From Candidatus Taylorbacteria bacterium (lineage in GTDB: Bacteria; Patescibacteriota; Minisyncoccia; Phycocordibacterales; HO2-43-120), in assembly GCA_039934295.1 (NCBI GenBank), contig JBDTMN010000012.1:1-37613 (forward strand): 37,613 nucleotides of DNA, in the 5' to 3' direction. A program made the position numbers and the translations under genes. Positions 27,972 to 36,397 of this stretch are shown piece by piece. Position 1 is the stretch's first letter. Every line of letters begins with the position of its first letter. The notes under the pieces are model-generated. The model saw only the letters and a program-made list of their open reading frames with translations, did not search any database and had not been told where the DNA came from.

Positions 27972-28046
27972 TTTCTGTGCTATTCACACAATCCCAATAG
28001 CCCCACTCTCGAGGGTCTCGAGCGGTTCTTCAACAAGGAGGTCAGT

Positions 28047-28793
28047 ATGGCTTGGAACCCCAAGCGACAATTTAGTTCTGTTGGGTATCGCGAGCACGTT
28101 CAGAGGGTCGCTAGCGAAACTATGGGCGGTCACCGAACGCCCACCATCGGTGGCGAGACGCACTTGCCCCACTGGTGGATTCAAAGTGAGATCAGAGTTT
28201 TCTGGGACGTTGCAATTTCGCGGCAAACCGTTGACCTGATCGTCAAGGCAGTTGATGAGCGGATTCGGGAGACCATCGGTCTGCCGTTTCGCTTCAAGTT
28301 CCACGGCTCTCACCCGAGCGCCATGGAGCAAGTGGTAGATGCCACCATTAACGATGAAATTGACGAGCAACGGCTCTTCGCCACAGCTCTTTCCGAGAGC
28401 TGGCGTGATCTGTGTCATGGTGGTCAGCAACATGCTGATATCTACATCACGAACAAAGCGTTTCTCAACGATACTGTTTCCTGGGGTGCAGCTGATTTCA
28501 AATTCGGCGCGATGGTTTTCTGTCTGTATGGCAATCGAAGCCAAAGTCAGGAGTTCCTGCGCAAGGTCGCCCTCCACGAAACAAACCATCTGCTCGGTAT
28601 GTACTGCCACTGCGACGATTACCAAAACGTCGAAGAACTGAGCTACACGCCGAGTTGCAACATGCACTACAGTTGTCCAAGCGACGATCTGTGTCCCAAG
28701 TGCGTCGAATTCATTCGGCATTGGTGGGCGCAGATTGAATACGAATACGAGCAATCGTATGGAGAATTGCAACAAAAAATGGGCTTATCGTAA
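28047..28793 (+). CDS. Divergent archaemetzincin-like metalloprotease
   Basis: 248 residues; AAGGAGG 5 bases before ATG 28047 fixes the start. VALHETNHLLGMYCHC (His177, Glu178, His181, Gly184) gives the metzincin zinc motif. CNM (204-206) could be the Met-turn of archaemetzincins (family M54), and DLCPKC (216-219) the CxxC that with other cysteines binds a second zinc. In classical members the third histidine follows HExxHxxG by three residues; here that position is Cys187, with His188 next to it, and spacings to CxM and CxxC differ. No signal peptide, so probably cytoplasmic. Substrate unknown. The family call is good but not certain. Confidence 0.75.
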   Translation: MAWNPKRQFSSVGYREHVQRVASETMGGHRTPTIGGETHLPHWWIQSEIRVFWDVAISRQTVDLIVKAVDERIRETIGLPFRFKFHGSHPSAMEQVVDATINDEIDEQRLFATALSESWRDLCHGGQQHADIYITNKAFLNDTVSWGAADFKFGAMVFCLYGNRSQSQEFLRKVALHETNHLLGMYCHCDDYQNVEELSYTPSCNMHYSCPSDDLCPKCVEFIRHWWAQIEYEYEQSYGELQQKMGLS

Positions 28794-28872
28794 GGTAGGC
28801 CTTTTTCTTTTCAATATTGAACTTATTCACAAAAATGCTAGAGTTACGGTATTAACAAATATAACTATCAAT

Positions 28873-28890
28873 CCCGACCTTTCCGTCGGG
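28873..28890. repeat. Hairpin CCCGAC-CTTTCC-GTCGGG upstream of the slipin
   Basis: Perfect 6-bp GC-rich stem ending 10 bases before ATG 28901. No T-run follows. It may be a REP-like element or affect slipin translation. Confidence 0.5.
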
Positions 28891-28900
28891 GCTAACAACC

Positions 28901-29650
28901 ATGTATATGTATTACATTATAGGCATCGTAGTTTTCATCCTTCTTGCGAGTTTGAGACAAATTAATCAATATGAGAGAGGGGTAAAATTTACAATGGGAA
29001 GATACACCGGAATTATGGAGCCAGGCTGGAGAATCGTCATTCCAGTTTTTCAGTCATATAGAAAAGTGGACATGAGAGTGAAGGCGGTAGATGTTCCCGA
29101 CCAGAAAGCCATAACTCGGGATAACGTTTCCGTTACAGTGAACGCAGTCATTTATTACAAAGTTGCGTTTGCAGAAAAAGCAGTCATTGAAGTGGAGGAT
29201 TTTTACTATGCGATCTCACAGTATGCTCAAACTACAATGAGAAATATTGTCGGCGAAGTTACTTTGGATGAACTCTTAGCAAGCAGAGATAAAATTGCAG
29301 ATCGAATCCGTGAAATTGTAGACAAGGAAACAGACGCGTGGGGACTCAAGGTCAACAACGTCGAACTCAAGGATGTGTCGCTTCCTGAAAATATGGAGAG
29401 GACGATAGCCAAACAGGCAGAAGCGGAGCGGGAGAAGCGAGCGGTTATCATCAATTCCGAAGGTGAGCTTGCCGCGTCAAAAAACATGGCGGAAGCTGCA
29501 AGTATTCTTTCGGCAACACCCGGAGCATTGCATTTGAGGACGCTTCAATCAATCAACGATGTTTCTTCTGACCAGTCCAACACGATTATATTCACGGTTC
29601 CTTTGGAGATTTTGCAGGCGTATGTAGGATTTAAGGAAGGAAATAAGTAG
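28901..29650 (+). CDS. Slipin (stomatin/SPFH family) membrane protein
   Basis: 249 residues. One N-terminal membrane helix (YIIGIVVFILLASLRQ), then INQYERGVKFTMGRYTGIMEPGWRIVIPVFQ, the start of the SPFH domain. VPDQKAITRDNVSVTVNAVIYYKV, TMRNIVGEVTLDELLASRDKI and the helical AKQAEAEREKRAVIINSEGELAASKNMAEAA complete the slipin pattern. Such proteins oligomerise in membrane microdomains. The usual NfeD-type partner is not next to it here. ATG 28907 is an alternative start; no clear ribosome site is seen. A strong hairpin terminator follows 21 bases after the stop. Confidence 0.95.
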   Translation: MYMYYIIGIVVFILLASLRQINQYERGVKFTMGRYTGIMEPGWRIVIPVFQSYRKVDMRVKAVDVPDQKAITRDNVSVTVNAVIYYKVAFAEKAVIEVEDFYYAISQYAQTTMRNIVGEVTLDELLASRDKIADRIREIVDKETDAWGLKVNNVELKDVSLPENMERTIAKQAEAEREKRAVIINSEGELAASKNMAEAASILSATPGALHLRTLQSINDVSSDQSNTIIFTVPLEILQAYVGFKEGNK

Positions 29651-29671
29651 TTGATTTTTTACTGTAATCTA

Positions 29672-29708
29672 AAATCAGCCGGGCACCGCAACGGTGCCCG
29701 GCTGATTT
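29672..29708. terminator. Strong hairpin after the slipin gene
   Basis: Perfect 17-bp arms AAATCAGCCGGGCACCG and complement around CAA; the arms end in T-rich sequence on both strands. Confidence 0.8.
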
Positions 29709-29732
29709 GCTTTGCTGCATCCCCCACTTGCA

Positions 29733-29857
29733 TATTACACCGCCATGCCCCTGAGTTATGCCACATAACTCACGAGCTATAGTCGCATGACTATATCCCT
29801 TAGTTCTACTGGGGAGCAATAGTCGTATGGCTACCAAATTGTCCAAAGCGTCTCTTT
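29733..29857. repeat. Multi-hairpin intergenic repeat, copy 2
   Basis: Shares ATTACACC, CC-TGCCCCTGAGTTATG, CATAACTCA, CAATAGTCGTATG-CTACC and AATTGTCCAAAGCGTCTCTTT with 25433-25524. It is longer because the TAGTC-N4-GACTA-type hairpin occurs twice. Here TCCAAA-GCGTCTC-TTTGGA is a perfect third hairpin. Confidence 0.8.
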
Positions 29858-29900
29858 GGATTCCTGTTCCCCAAGCGGCAGGTTGGGTGGGCTGATTTTC

Positions 29901-29928
29901 TTGCATATTTTGCAATTCTTCTTAGTAT
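29901..29928 (+). promoter_or_regulatory. Candidate purE promoter
   Basis: TTGCAT (29901-29906), 16 bases, TAGTAT (29923-29928); leader about 70 bases with two hairpins and no Shine-Dalgarno site. Confidence 0.5.
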
Positions 29929-30005
29929 TGGTGACGGATAGACTGGGAACACATCCCAAAAGCTGATACGGCTTTCACCGTATTGCACGCAACAACAAAA
30001 AAACC

Positions 30006-30557
30006 ATGGAAATTGAACTCAAACCACTAGTACTCATCGTGATGGGGTCGTCGAGCGACGCCAAAAATTTCAAATTGGCGGAAATAACGCTCACTTCACT
30101 TCAAATTGCCCATTCATGCCACGTTTTGTCCGCGCACAGGACACCGAAAGAACTCATCGAACTTGCGACGGACGCTCGACATACGGGGGTAAGGGTGATC
30201 ATTGCGGGCGCAGGAGGTGCTGCGCATTTGGCGGGAGCTATTGCGGCCCATTCTCAAGGTGTTCCTGTAATCGGTGTTCCGATTCAATCTTCAGGCACAT
30301 TGGGTGGTTTGGATGCCCTCCTAGCAACGGTGCAAATGCCACCCGGTGTGCCGGTAGCGACTGTTGGAATCAATGGAGCAGAAAACGCCGCCCTTCTGGC
30401 CGCACAGATTTTGTCGGTCTGTCCCGATTGCCCGGAGATCTTTGGCAGACTCACTCTTCGTCGATTTGCTATGGCCGAAAAAGTGCGAGCGGACAACCTT
30501 GAAATGAGTCACGCTGGTATCGAGGGTTTTCTTCGGAACCATCCTCCCTCGTCGTGA
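30006..30557 (+). CDS. purE: N5-carboxyaminoimidazole ribonucleotide mutase
   Basis: 183 residues. IVMGSSSDAKN binds the phosphate, VLSAHRTPKEL holds the catalytic His44, and IIAGAGGAAHLAGAIAAHSQGVPVIGVPIQSSGTLGGLDALLATVQMPPGVPVATVGI is the classical PurE core. Class I PurE converts N5-CAIR to CAIR in purine synthesis. The substrate-producing PurK and most other pathway genes are not in the window; only purC, the next enzyme, is present, convergent with it. The C-terminal extension (RFAMAEKVRADNLEMSHAG) is of usual type. Terminator at 30581. Confidence 0.97.
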   Translation: MEIELKPLVLIVMGSSSDAKNFKLAEITLTSLQIAHSCHVLSAHRTPKELIELATDARHTGVRVIIAGAGGAAHLAGAIAAHSQGVPVIGVPIQSSGTLGGLDALLATVQMPPGVPVATVGINGAENAALLAAQILSVCPDCPEIFGRLTLRRFAMAEKVRADNLEMSHAGIEGFLRNHPPSS

Positions 30558-30580
30558 GGAATCTCAATAAACTGCTATGT

Positions 30581-30612
30581 CCCGAATGCAAAAGCGCGTT
30601 CGGGATTTTTTT
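30581..30612 (+). terminator. purE terminator
   Basis: CCCGAATGC/GCGTTCGGG, 9-bp stem with one G-U, 6-base loop, then eight T after an A. Confidence 0.93.
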
Positions 30613-30736
30613 TACGAAGTCTATTCTCCCATTCGTGAGAATAAGCGAGTACATTTGATAAAATAATTAACTCCATCCGTCCATCGGCCCATTCGCCCGT
30701 TCTCGCGAGTAGGCGAAAGTAATGGAAAAATGGAAT

Positions 30737-30776
30737 AAAAAAAACGCAGCAACAAGATTAAAACTTGTATACTGCG
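30737..30776 (-). terminator. purC terminator
   Basis: Minus strand CGCAG/CTGCG outer stem and CAAG/CTTG inner stem, followed by eight T. Confidence 0.88.
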
Positions 30777-30792
30777 CCATGTTTTTGACTGC

Positions 30793-31752
30793 TCAATTCG
30801 AAACGATCCGACCCACTGCCTGCTCATAGTGGAGACTGAAGCGCGAGAAACGCTCGGACGCTTCACCGATTTGCTCGGTTGTAAGCGAAGGATACGGTGG
30901 ATCCGCTTCACCCGCCGCACGCGCTTTCTGTACATCGGCGTAGAAGCCGTTTTGGACGAACAGTTGGCGGAGGAACTCCTTGGAGTGATGAATGACGATT
31001 CCCTCTTCGAGCTCTGCTGTCGGAGCATACCGATCTTCGTGGGGATTTCCGAAGGCGTCAATGAAGACAATTTGACGCTCCGGACCCATAAACGCGAGCT
31101 CCTTCTTGCCGTCGAGCCGTGTGAATCTTGAGGCGCGCGCCGCAAGACTCAACGCCCCGTTCAGTCGGTCAATCAATGCCCATGCCCTTTGCCACTCCTC
31201 GCGCGAAATTCCGCCAAGACGCATCGCCTCATCATCCTCCAACGGGCGATCAACCTTTTCCCATTTCGTGGTGCACTCATGCACTGGAAAAGGAAAGGGG
31301 GTTCCTTCTCGAGGCAATTTATCAAAGTCGTTACTCGCGAAGCCGTAGTTGGTCGGTTTCTTTTTTCCCGACTCTAATGCCCTGCGAATACTGCCCGACA
31401 CGCGCTCGCGATCAATAAACTCGAGGGGAATCATCACGTCTGTTTCCTCGGGATATAACGGGCGATCCTTGGGTGTCGCAAACTCTCGGACCAAAATGGT
31501 TCGGCCGTCTTTTTCACGAATGAAGTGCGTAGGGATGCACAGTGCGGCGGCAATCTTGAAGCCAGCAACATTGCACCTGCAAAGCGCTTCCCCCATGCCC
31601 GGAATTTCCTGTGGATGCGGTCCGCAATCGAACACCGAGAATCTGTCAGTGTGCTCGAATGCAAGCACATGTTCACCTGCTCGGCGGATGATTTTGACAC
31701 TGCCATGATGAACAATGGACAGTTGTTCTGTGGGACGGTCGTCGATATCCAT
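30793..31752 (-). CDS. purC: Phosphoribosylaminoimidazole-succinocarboxamide synthase
   Basis: 319 residues from ATG 31752; an in-frame TTG at 31806 would add 18 residues. IVHHGSVKIIRRAGEHVLAFEHTDRFSVFDCGPHPQEIPGMGEALCR is the N-terminal ATP-binding signature, THFIRE follows, then RPLYPEETDVMIPLEFIDRERVSGSI. Near the C-terminus KKELAFMGPERQIVFIDAFGNPHEDRY matches the second signature. It condenses CAIR with aspartate to SAICAR. The enzyme is longer than the usual 240-residue bacterial form and resembles the roughly 300-residue type. No Shine-Dalgarno site; TTGCAA-16-TAGTAT lies upstream of 31806. Convergent to purE, which makes its substrate. Confidence 0.92.
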   Translation of the reverse strand: MDIDDRPTEQLSIVHHGSVKIIRRAGEHVLAFEHTDRFSVFDCGPHPQEIPGMGEALCRCNVAGFKIAAALCIPTHFIREKDGRTILVREFATPKDRPLYPEETDVMIPLEFIDRERVSGSIRRALESGKKKPTNYGFASNDFDKLPREGTPFPFPVHECTTKWEKVDRPLEDDEAMRLGGISREEWQRAWALIDRLNGALSLAARASRFTRLDGKKELAFMGPERQIVFIDAFGNPHEDRYAPTAELEEGIVIHHSKEFLRQLFVQNGFYADVQKARAAGEADPPYPSLTTEQIGEASERFSRFSLHYEQAVGRIVSN

Positions 31753-31870
31753 AAGTTTTTGAGGCTGACTGTTTCGTTTTTTTGAGAGAAGCCCTAGAAC
31801 AAGCAACTTCTACTCTCATACTAAATAATAATCAATATTTTGCAAGCCAACTCATTTCCATTGATTCATG

Positions 31871-31876
31871 TATAAT
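31871..31876 (+). promoter_or_regulatory. -10 element TATAAT, leaderless start
   Basis: Perfect TATAAT ending 6 bases before ATG 31883. An earlier in-frame ATG at 31868 overlaps the box and so cannot be on the mRNA. Confidence 0.7.
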
Positions 31877-31882
31877 GACTAC

Positions 31883-33796
31883 ATGAAGGGGCTAAAGACA
31901 GGACGGATTTTAATTTTTTTCTTTTTTCTTTCTGCGCTTTTTTTTCTCGGCGAAAAAAAAGCGCATGCCTCGCCCTATAATTACGCGAGCATCGGGGAAA
32001 CTTTGGATTCGAAAGTGGTCATTGGCTACGATAGTCTGGATGAGCCGATTTATTTCGTGTGTGATAGTGGAGCCCTCTTATGCGAAAGTGCGGGCTCGAC
32101 GATTCCGACATTAACGAAACTCGATGCGGGAACGGAAGAAAAAAATCATTTTTGGAATCCGCAAAAGACAAAGCTCTTTGTGAGCGACATAGCGGCGGGG
32201 GGAGTGGTGCAAAATGCAATTTACAAGGTTGCGGGTGGAGTTGCCACACTCGAGTCTATTTTGCCCACTCATGAGAGAGTTTTTCGCGCTATTTTCAGTT
32301 CCGACGGCACTCGGCTCATTTTGATAACTCGCGAAGGCAACTTGGTGAGCGTTAATACCCAAACGAAAGCGGTGGTGTTCAAAAAGCCGTTTGTGGACAA
32401 ACCCTCGGCCTCGAGCCTCACGCTCTCTCCGAATGGAAAATTTCTCGCATACTATATTCCCGCCTACGCTTCAACGCATTTAAGAACCATCAAACTCTGG
32501 AGTCTCGCGGAAAACAAACTCTTTGAGACAAAAGACACCGTGGAGTATTGGGACTTGCTTTCGGAAAATCTGAAAATTTTTGAATTTGCTCCGGACAGCG
32601 CAAAGCTCGTGTATCTTGACGACCGCGATAATTTCCCGACCCTCTACTCGGTCAATCTTAAAAACCCAAACTCGATTTCAATGTCCGGTGAGCGAATACT
32701 CACGAAGCCCTACACGGTAAGTGACTTTATTTTTTCGGACTCAAGCACGATATATTTTGTTGCCAACCGCGAAAGTCCTCTCACGTGGTCCTTGTATCGC
32801 TTTGACCTCGTAAGTAGCAGTTTGACTCATGTTCGCGACGACATTTCATATGCTCAAACGATTCGAAAATTTGAAAATGCGTTACTCTATCTTCACATAG
32901 GAGAAAATGGAGCAGAACCCGAAATCGTGAACACTCAAAGCGGGAAAGTTTCTCCATTGACCACGTTGAGGGCTTCTGGGACTCAAGCTGATGCCGGTAA
33001 AGATGAGATAGCTGCAATTGGCGGGCTTTACGGCGTTTTGATGAAGCCCGCAGGTTTTAAATCAACAGAGTCTTATCCCCTCTTGATATGGCTTCATGGC
33101 GGACCGTACAGGCAGACATCAGTCGGGTTTCATTCATACGTAAGCTATGCAGGTTATGACGCGATACTTGAAGAAGTGCGGGCGATGGGCGCGGTAGTTT
33201 TGAAACTCGACTACACCGGCTCATACGGCTATGGCAGAGATTTTGCGGAAAAAATAAAGGGACGAGTTGGAGTTGCGGATGTCGCTGATGTCGCGAACGC
33301 CATTTCTTTTGTGAAAAAAACGGTGAATATTGACGGGGTGTATACGATGGGAAATAGTTACGGAGGATACCTCGCATTGCGCGCGGTCGTTGATAATCCA
33401 AAGGCCTACGCCGGAGCGATTTCCATAAACGGCGTTACGGACTGGGAGATTCTCCTGACACAACTTCGCGACTCTATTTTCAACGTCTATTTTGATGGAG
33501 TGCCGGATGCTACGAATAGGTCGCTTTATGACCGTGCCTCAATTTTGACTCGATTAAAAAACATTTCCGGACAAAAATTCCTGCTCATTAACGGAGAAAA
33601 CGACACGACTATTCCCCCAATACAGAGCGACGTGCTCTACGGAGCGCTCAAGGAATACAGTGTTGATGCACAGATTGTAAAATATCCCGGGGAAGATCAT
33701 ATTATTCGAGAAAGAGAAAGCTTGGAGGATATCTGTAAAAAGACGCTTGGTATGATGGAATTAAAGCTCGGGAGAAGTGCCTGCAGTTTCAAATAG
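31883..33796 (+). CDS. Exported S9-family (prolyl oligopeptidase-like) peptidase
   Basis: 637 residues. A signal peptide (GRILIFFFFLSALFFLG, cleavage near AHAS) directs export. Residues about 30-350 form a beta-propeller-like region with short WD-type repeats (LSPNGKFLAYY, FAPDSAKLVYLDD). The C-terminal alpha/beta hydrolase has IWLHGGPYRQ (oxyanion hole), GNSYGGYLAL with Ser492, NGENDTTIPP with Asp574 and PGEDHI with His606, a complete triad. It should cleave oligopeptides outside the cytoplasm, useful for a peptide-scavenging organism. Start chosen at the ATG downstream of the -10 box. Confidence 0.94.
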   Translation: MKGLKTGRILIFFFFLSALFFLGEKKAHASPYNYASIGETLDSKVVIGYDSLDEPIYFVCDSGALLCESAGSTIPTLTKLDAGTEEKNHFWNPQKTKLFVSDIAAGGVVQNAIYKVAGGVATLESILPTHERVFRAIFSSDGTRLILITREGNLVSVNTQTKAVVFKKPFVDKPSASSLTLSPNGKFLAYYIPAYASTHLRTIKLWSLAENKLFETKDTVEYWDLLSENLKIFEFAPDSAKLVYLDDRDNFPTLYSVNLKNPNSISMSGERILTKPYTVSDFIFSDSSTIYFVANRESPLTWSLYRFDLVSSSLTHVRDDISYAQTIRKFENALLYLHIGENGAEPEIVNTQSGKVSPLTTLRASGTQADAGKDEIAAIGGLYGVLMKPAGFKSTESYPLLIWLHGGPYRQTSVGFHSYVSYAGYDAILEEVRAMGAVVLKLDYTGSYGYGRDFAEKIKGRVGVADVADVANAISFVKKTVNIDGVYTMGNSYGGYLALRAVVDNPKAYAGAISINGVTDWEILLTQLRDSIFNVYFDGVPDATNRSLYDRASILTRLKNISGQKFLLINGENDTTIPPIQSDVLYGALKEYSVDAQIVKYPGEDHIIRERESLEDICKKTLGMMELKLGRSACSFK

Positions 33797-33890
33797 TAGG
33801 GTTCACCATTGGGAGTTGAGTAGTATCGGCTGGCTAAACTTATTGTGAGTGTTACAATGAAATCATCAATTAACAGCTAAATATAATGTT

Positions 33891-34043
33891 ATGCTAACAA
33901 TCATTGCGGTCGTCTTAGTGGTTTTGTGGCTCGTCGGATTTATCGGTTTTCATGTCGTAGGGGGTTTTATTCATATTCTGCTCGTGGTCGCCATTATCAT
34001 GATTCTTATACGACTCATTCAGGGGAGGAATCCGATTAAATAA
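33891..34043 (+). CDS. Lmo0937-type small membrane protein
   Basis: 50 residues: MLTIIAVVLVVLWLVGFIGF, HVVGGFIHILLVVAIIMILIRL, ending IQGRNPIK. Two membrane helices around a GFHVVGGFIH turn and a basic tail are the standard form of the Lmo0937/DUF5670 family, of unknown role and often linked to stress. A TATAAT at 33882-33887 is too close to the ATG; TGT-TACAAT (33853-33858) may serve instead, giving a leader of about 25 bases. A very strong terminator follows. Confidence 0.9.
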   Translation: MLTIIAVVLVVLWLVGFIGFHVVGGFIHILLVVAIIMILIRLIQGRNPIK

Positions 34044-34057
34044 ATTTGTTTGCAAGT

Positions 34058-34096
34058 GCCGTCAAAAAAACGCCCGAGGGGCGTTTTTTTGACGGC
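34058..34096. terminator. Bidirectional terminator after the Lmo0937-type gene
   Basis: Perfect 18-bp inverted repeat with GCCGTC, seven A and CGCCC in the left arm and a 3-base loop; each strand has a T-run after a GC stem. Confidence 0.93.
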
Positions 34097-34131
34097 TACC
34101 TATTACCACTATTATTTTAAAAATAATTTGC

Positions 34132-34137
34132 TATACT
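34132..34137 (+). promoter_or_regulatory. Extended -10 element, short leader
   Basis: TGC-TATACT ending 10 bases before ATG 34148. Confidence 0.55.
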
Positions 34138-34147
34138 TTCGGCAGTT

Positions 34148-34390
34148 ATGAATGCTACACTGCGTTTTAAAAAAGTCCCCCAGCCGCCTTTCCATCTGGG
34201 GCACTGTGTTGAAATTTTCATTGCGAATAAAGAGAGTGATGGCCCAATTTGCACCTTCTGTTTCAAGAAGGGGTGTTGGTCGGCCGTTGATCCAGTTCTC
34301 GTGTGTAAGCTTAGCACCGAACTTTACAAAAAGATCATTGGGACTCTCGAGAAGCAAAATCCATATGCAGATTTCGAACTCGTGCTCTAA
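34148..34390 (+). CDS. Small cysteine-rich hypothetical protein
   Basis: 80 residues. GHCVEIFIANKESDGPICTFCFKKGCWSAVDPVLVCKLS contains five cysteines, including a CTFCFKKGC cluster that could bind zinc. The rest is a short helix (STELYKKIIGTLEKQNP). No family recognised. The upstream extended -10 box supports this frame over the overlapping frame that begins 4 bases later. Confidence 0.62.
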   Translation: MNATLRFKKVPQPPFHLGHCVEIFIANKESDGPICTFCFKKGCWSAVDPVLVCKLSTELYKKIIGTLEKQNPYADFELVL

Positions 34391-34501
34391 ATCCCCTATC
34401 ATTCGTGGTACGGGATTTTCTTTTGACCCCGTAGTGAATTTTGACTTTGAACTTTGCCTTGTCTAGCTAATGCAGACGTTGTCAAAATCTACTTCGAGGT
34501 T

Positions 34502-34530
34502 TTGACACTCAACCCATTTTTTGTTAATAT
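34502..34530 (+). promoter_or_regulatory. typA promoter
   Basis: TTGACA (34502-34507), 17 bases, TAATAT (34525-34530). The -35 box is one arm of TGTCAAAA/TTTTGACA (34480-34507). A GACCC-GAG-GGGTC hairpin with a T-rich tail (34543-34562) lies in the 72-base leader. Confidence 0.75.
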
Positions 34531-34608
34531 TCTTGTTGAAATGACCCGAGGGGTCTATTTTTAGTTGAGTACCTACCCCAAATAAATTCGCGGACTAACA
34601 TTACATTT

Positions 34609-36393
34609 GTGGAATTTCGCAATATCGCCATTATCGCCCACGTTGACCACGGCAAGACTACTCTTACCGATGCTCTTTTGAAGCAAACGGGAGTAGTTGA
34701 GGAAGGAGTAAGCATGGATTCAAACGCGCTTGAAAAGGAACGTGGCATCACTATTTATTCCAAAAATACTTCCCTCATATATAAAGGGGTCAAAATCAAC
34801 ATTGTGGACACGCCCGGACATGCCGACTTCGGGAGCGAGGTCGAGCGCGTTCTCCGCTCTATCGACACCGTGCTTTTGGTTGTTGACGCTCAAGAAGGAC
34901 CGATGCCGCAAACCCGATTCGTGCTCAAGAAGTCGCTCGAGCTCGGGTTGAAACCGATTGTAATTATAAATAAAATCGACAAGAGCGCGGCTAGGCCCGA
35001 AGAAGCACATGAGGAAGTTCTGGAGCTCTTCTTGGAGTTGGGAGCTAACGATGAGCAATTGAATTTTACTACCGTGTACGCTGTCGGCAGATTGGGGGTG
35101 GCAAAAATGAAAATGACGGACGAAAGTTCCGACCTCACTCCCCTTCTGGACACGATTCTAAGAGAAGTTCCTCCCGCCCCCTCGAACACAGATGTTCCTC
35201 TCCGTATGCAGGCTTTTAATCTCGCGTACGACAACTTTCTCGGACGACTGGCGATAGGCAGAATTTTTGAGGGGAAAATAAAATCCGGAATGAATGTTTT
35301 CATTAACGAGCCGGGCAAGGAGACAGTCTCGGGTAAGATCACAAAGCTTTTCTCTTTCACAGGAATTCAAAGAAAAGAAGTACAGGAGGCAGTCGCGGGA
35401 GACATCGTGATGATCGCGGGACTTCCCTCTATCTATATCGGAGAAACTATCTGCGAAAAGCCCGACCAGGAACCCCTGCCCTCAATCACGATTGACGAGC
35501 CGACTATCTCGCTCCAGTTTCTTGTGAATGATTCGCCATTTGCGGGACGGGAAGGTAAGTTTGTGACCGGAAGACAGATTCGTGAGAGGCTCGAGCGCGA
35601 GCTCGAAGTTAACGTCGGACTGAAGGTTGATTTTACCGACGACACATTTACGGTGTACGGACGAGGAGAGCTTCACATCGCCATCTTGCTCGAAAATATG
35701 CGCCGAGAAGGGTACGAACTTCAGGTTTCCCAACCGAAAGTCATCATCAAAGAAACAGACGGCGTTACGATGGAGCCTTTTGAAGAAGTGATTATTGATG
35801 TTAAGGACGAAGTTTCGGGTAGCATCATTAGTACGCTTTCAGAGAGAAAAGGAATTCTCACGGATTCAAAAGAGCATCATGGGAATATGAGATTGGTGTT
35901 CGAAGTTCCGACCCGGGCGCTTTTGGGCTACCGAGGGCAGTTTGTTATTGAAACCAAGGGCGAGGGAATTCTCTCTTCCCGATTCATCGAATTTCGAAAG
36001 CACAAAGGAGAGATAAAGAGACAAAGCTACGGCTCGATGATTTCCATGGAGGCGGGAAAAGGCGTGGCATTTGCGCTCAACAATCTTCAGGAGAGAGGTG
36101 TGCTCTATATTGGAGCGGGCGATGAAGTGTATGTGGGAATGGTGATTGGAAATGTTACCAAAGGGCTCGATATGACGGTAAATCCAATTAAAGGAAAGCA
36201 ACTTACGAACATGCGCCAAACCGGCTCAGACGGACTTGTGCTTTTGACTCCGCCTTGGAGGCTCTCAATTGAACGCGGAATGGAGATAATGACGGAAGAT
36301 GAATATCTGGAAATTACTCCAAAATCGGTTCGGCTCCGTAAAAAATTTTTGACCGAAAACGAGCGCGTAAAAGCAACGAGAAAATCGGGCTGA
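34609..36393 (+). CDS. typA: Ribosome-associated GTPase TypA/BipA
   Basis: 594 residues from GTG 34609, within the normal range for the family. G motifs: [16 protein letters not shown] in switch [10 protein letters not shown] and NKIDK. An EF-Tu-like domain II ([19 protein letters not shown]), the EF-G-like domains ([29 protein letters not shown]) and the TypA-specific C-terminus ([26 protein letters not shown]) are all present. TypA binds 70S ribosomes and helps large-subunit assembly and stress adaptation. No Shine-Dalgarno site precedes the GTG. The stop lies 4 bases from the stop of the convergent gene, with no terminator between. Confidence 0.97.
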   Translation: MEFRNIAIIAHVDHGKTTLTDALLKQTGVVEEGVSMDSNALEKERGITIYSKNTSLIYKGVKINIVDTPGHADFGSEVERVLRSIDTVLLVVDAQEGPMPQTRFVLKKSLELGLKPIVIINKIDKSAARPEEAHEEVLELFLELGANDEQLNFTTVYAVGRLGVAKMKMTDESSDLTPLLDTILREVPPAPSNTDVPLRMQAFNLAYDNFLGRLAIGRIFEGKIKSGMNVFINEPGKETVSGKITKLFSFTGIQRKEVQEAVAGDIVMIAGLPSIYIGETICEKPDQEPLPSITIDEPTISLQFLVNDSPFAGREGKFVTGRQIRERLERELEVNVGLKVDFTDDTFTVYGRGELHIAILLENMRREGYELQVSQPKVIIKETDGVTMEPFEEVIIDVKDEVSGSIISTLSERKGILTDSKEHHGNMRLVFEVPTRALLGYRGQFVIETKGEGILSSRFIEFRKHKGEIKRQSYGSMISMEAGKGVAFALNNLQERGVLYIGAGDEVYVGMVIGNVTKGLDMTVNPIKGKQLTNMRQTGSDGLVLLTPPWRLSIERGMEIMTEDEYLEITPKSVRLRKKFLTENERVKATRKSG

Positions 36394-36397
36394 TTTT

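Larger units (their letters stand above)
29651..30005. other. 355-bp gap between slipin and purE
   Basis: Holds the slipin terminator, copy 2 of the multi-hairpin repeat, a candidate purE promoter, and two short hairpins in the purE leader: TGGGA/TCCCA and ATACGG/CCGTAT (29939-29983). No gene seen. Confidence 0.7.

Noticed and set aside
34152-34466. Frame of 104 codons overlapping the cysteine-rich small protein
   Set aside because: It starts 4 bases later in another frame, has basic low-quality composition, and runs into the typA promoter region.
34543-34562. Attenuator in the typA leader
   Set aside because: The GACCC/GGGTC stem has only 5 bp and the T-tract is interrupted; listed only as part of the promoter entry.
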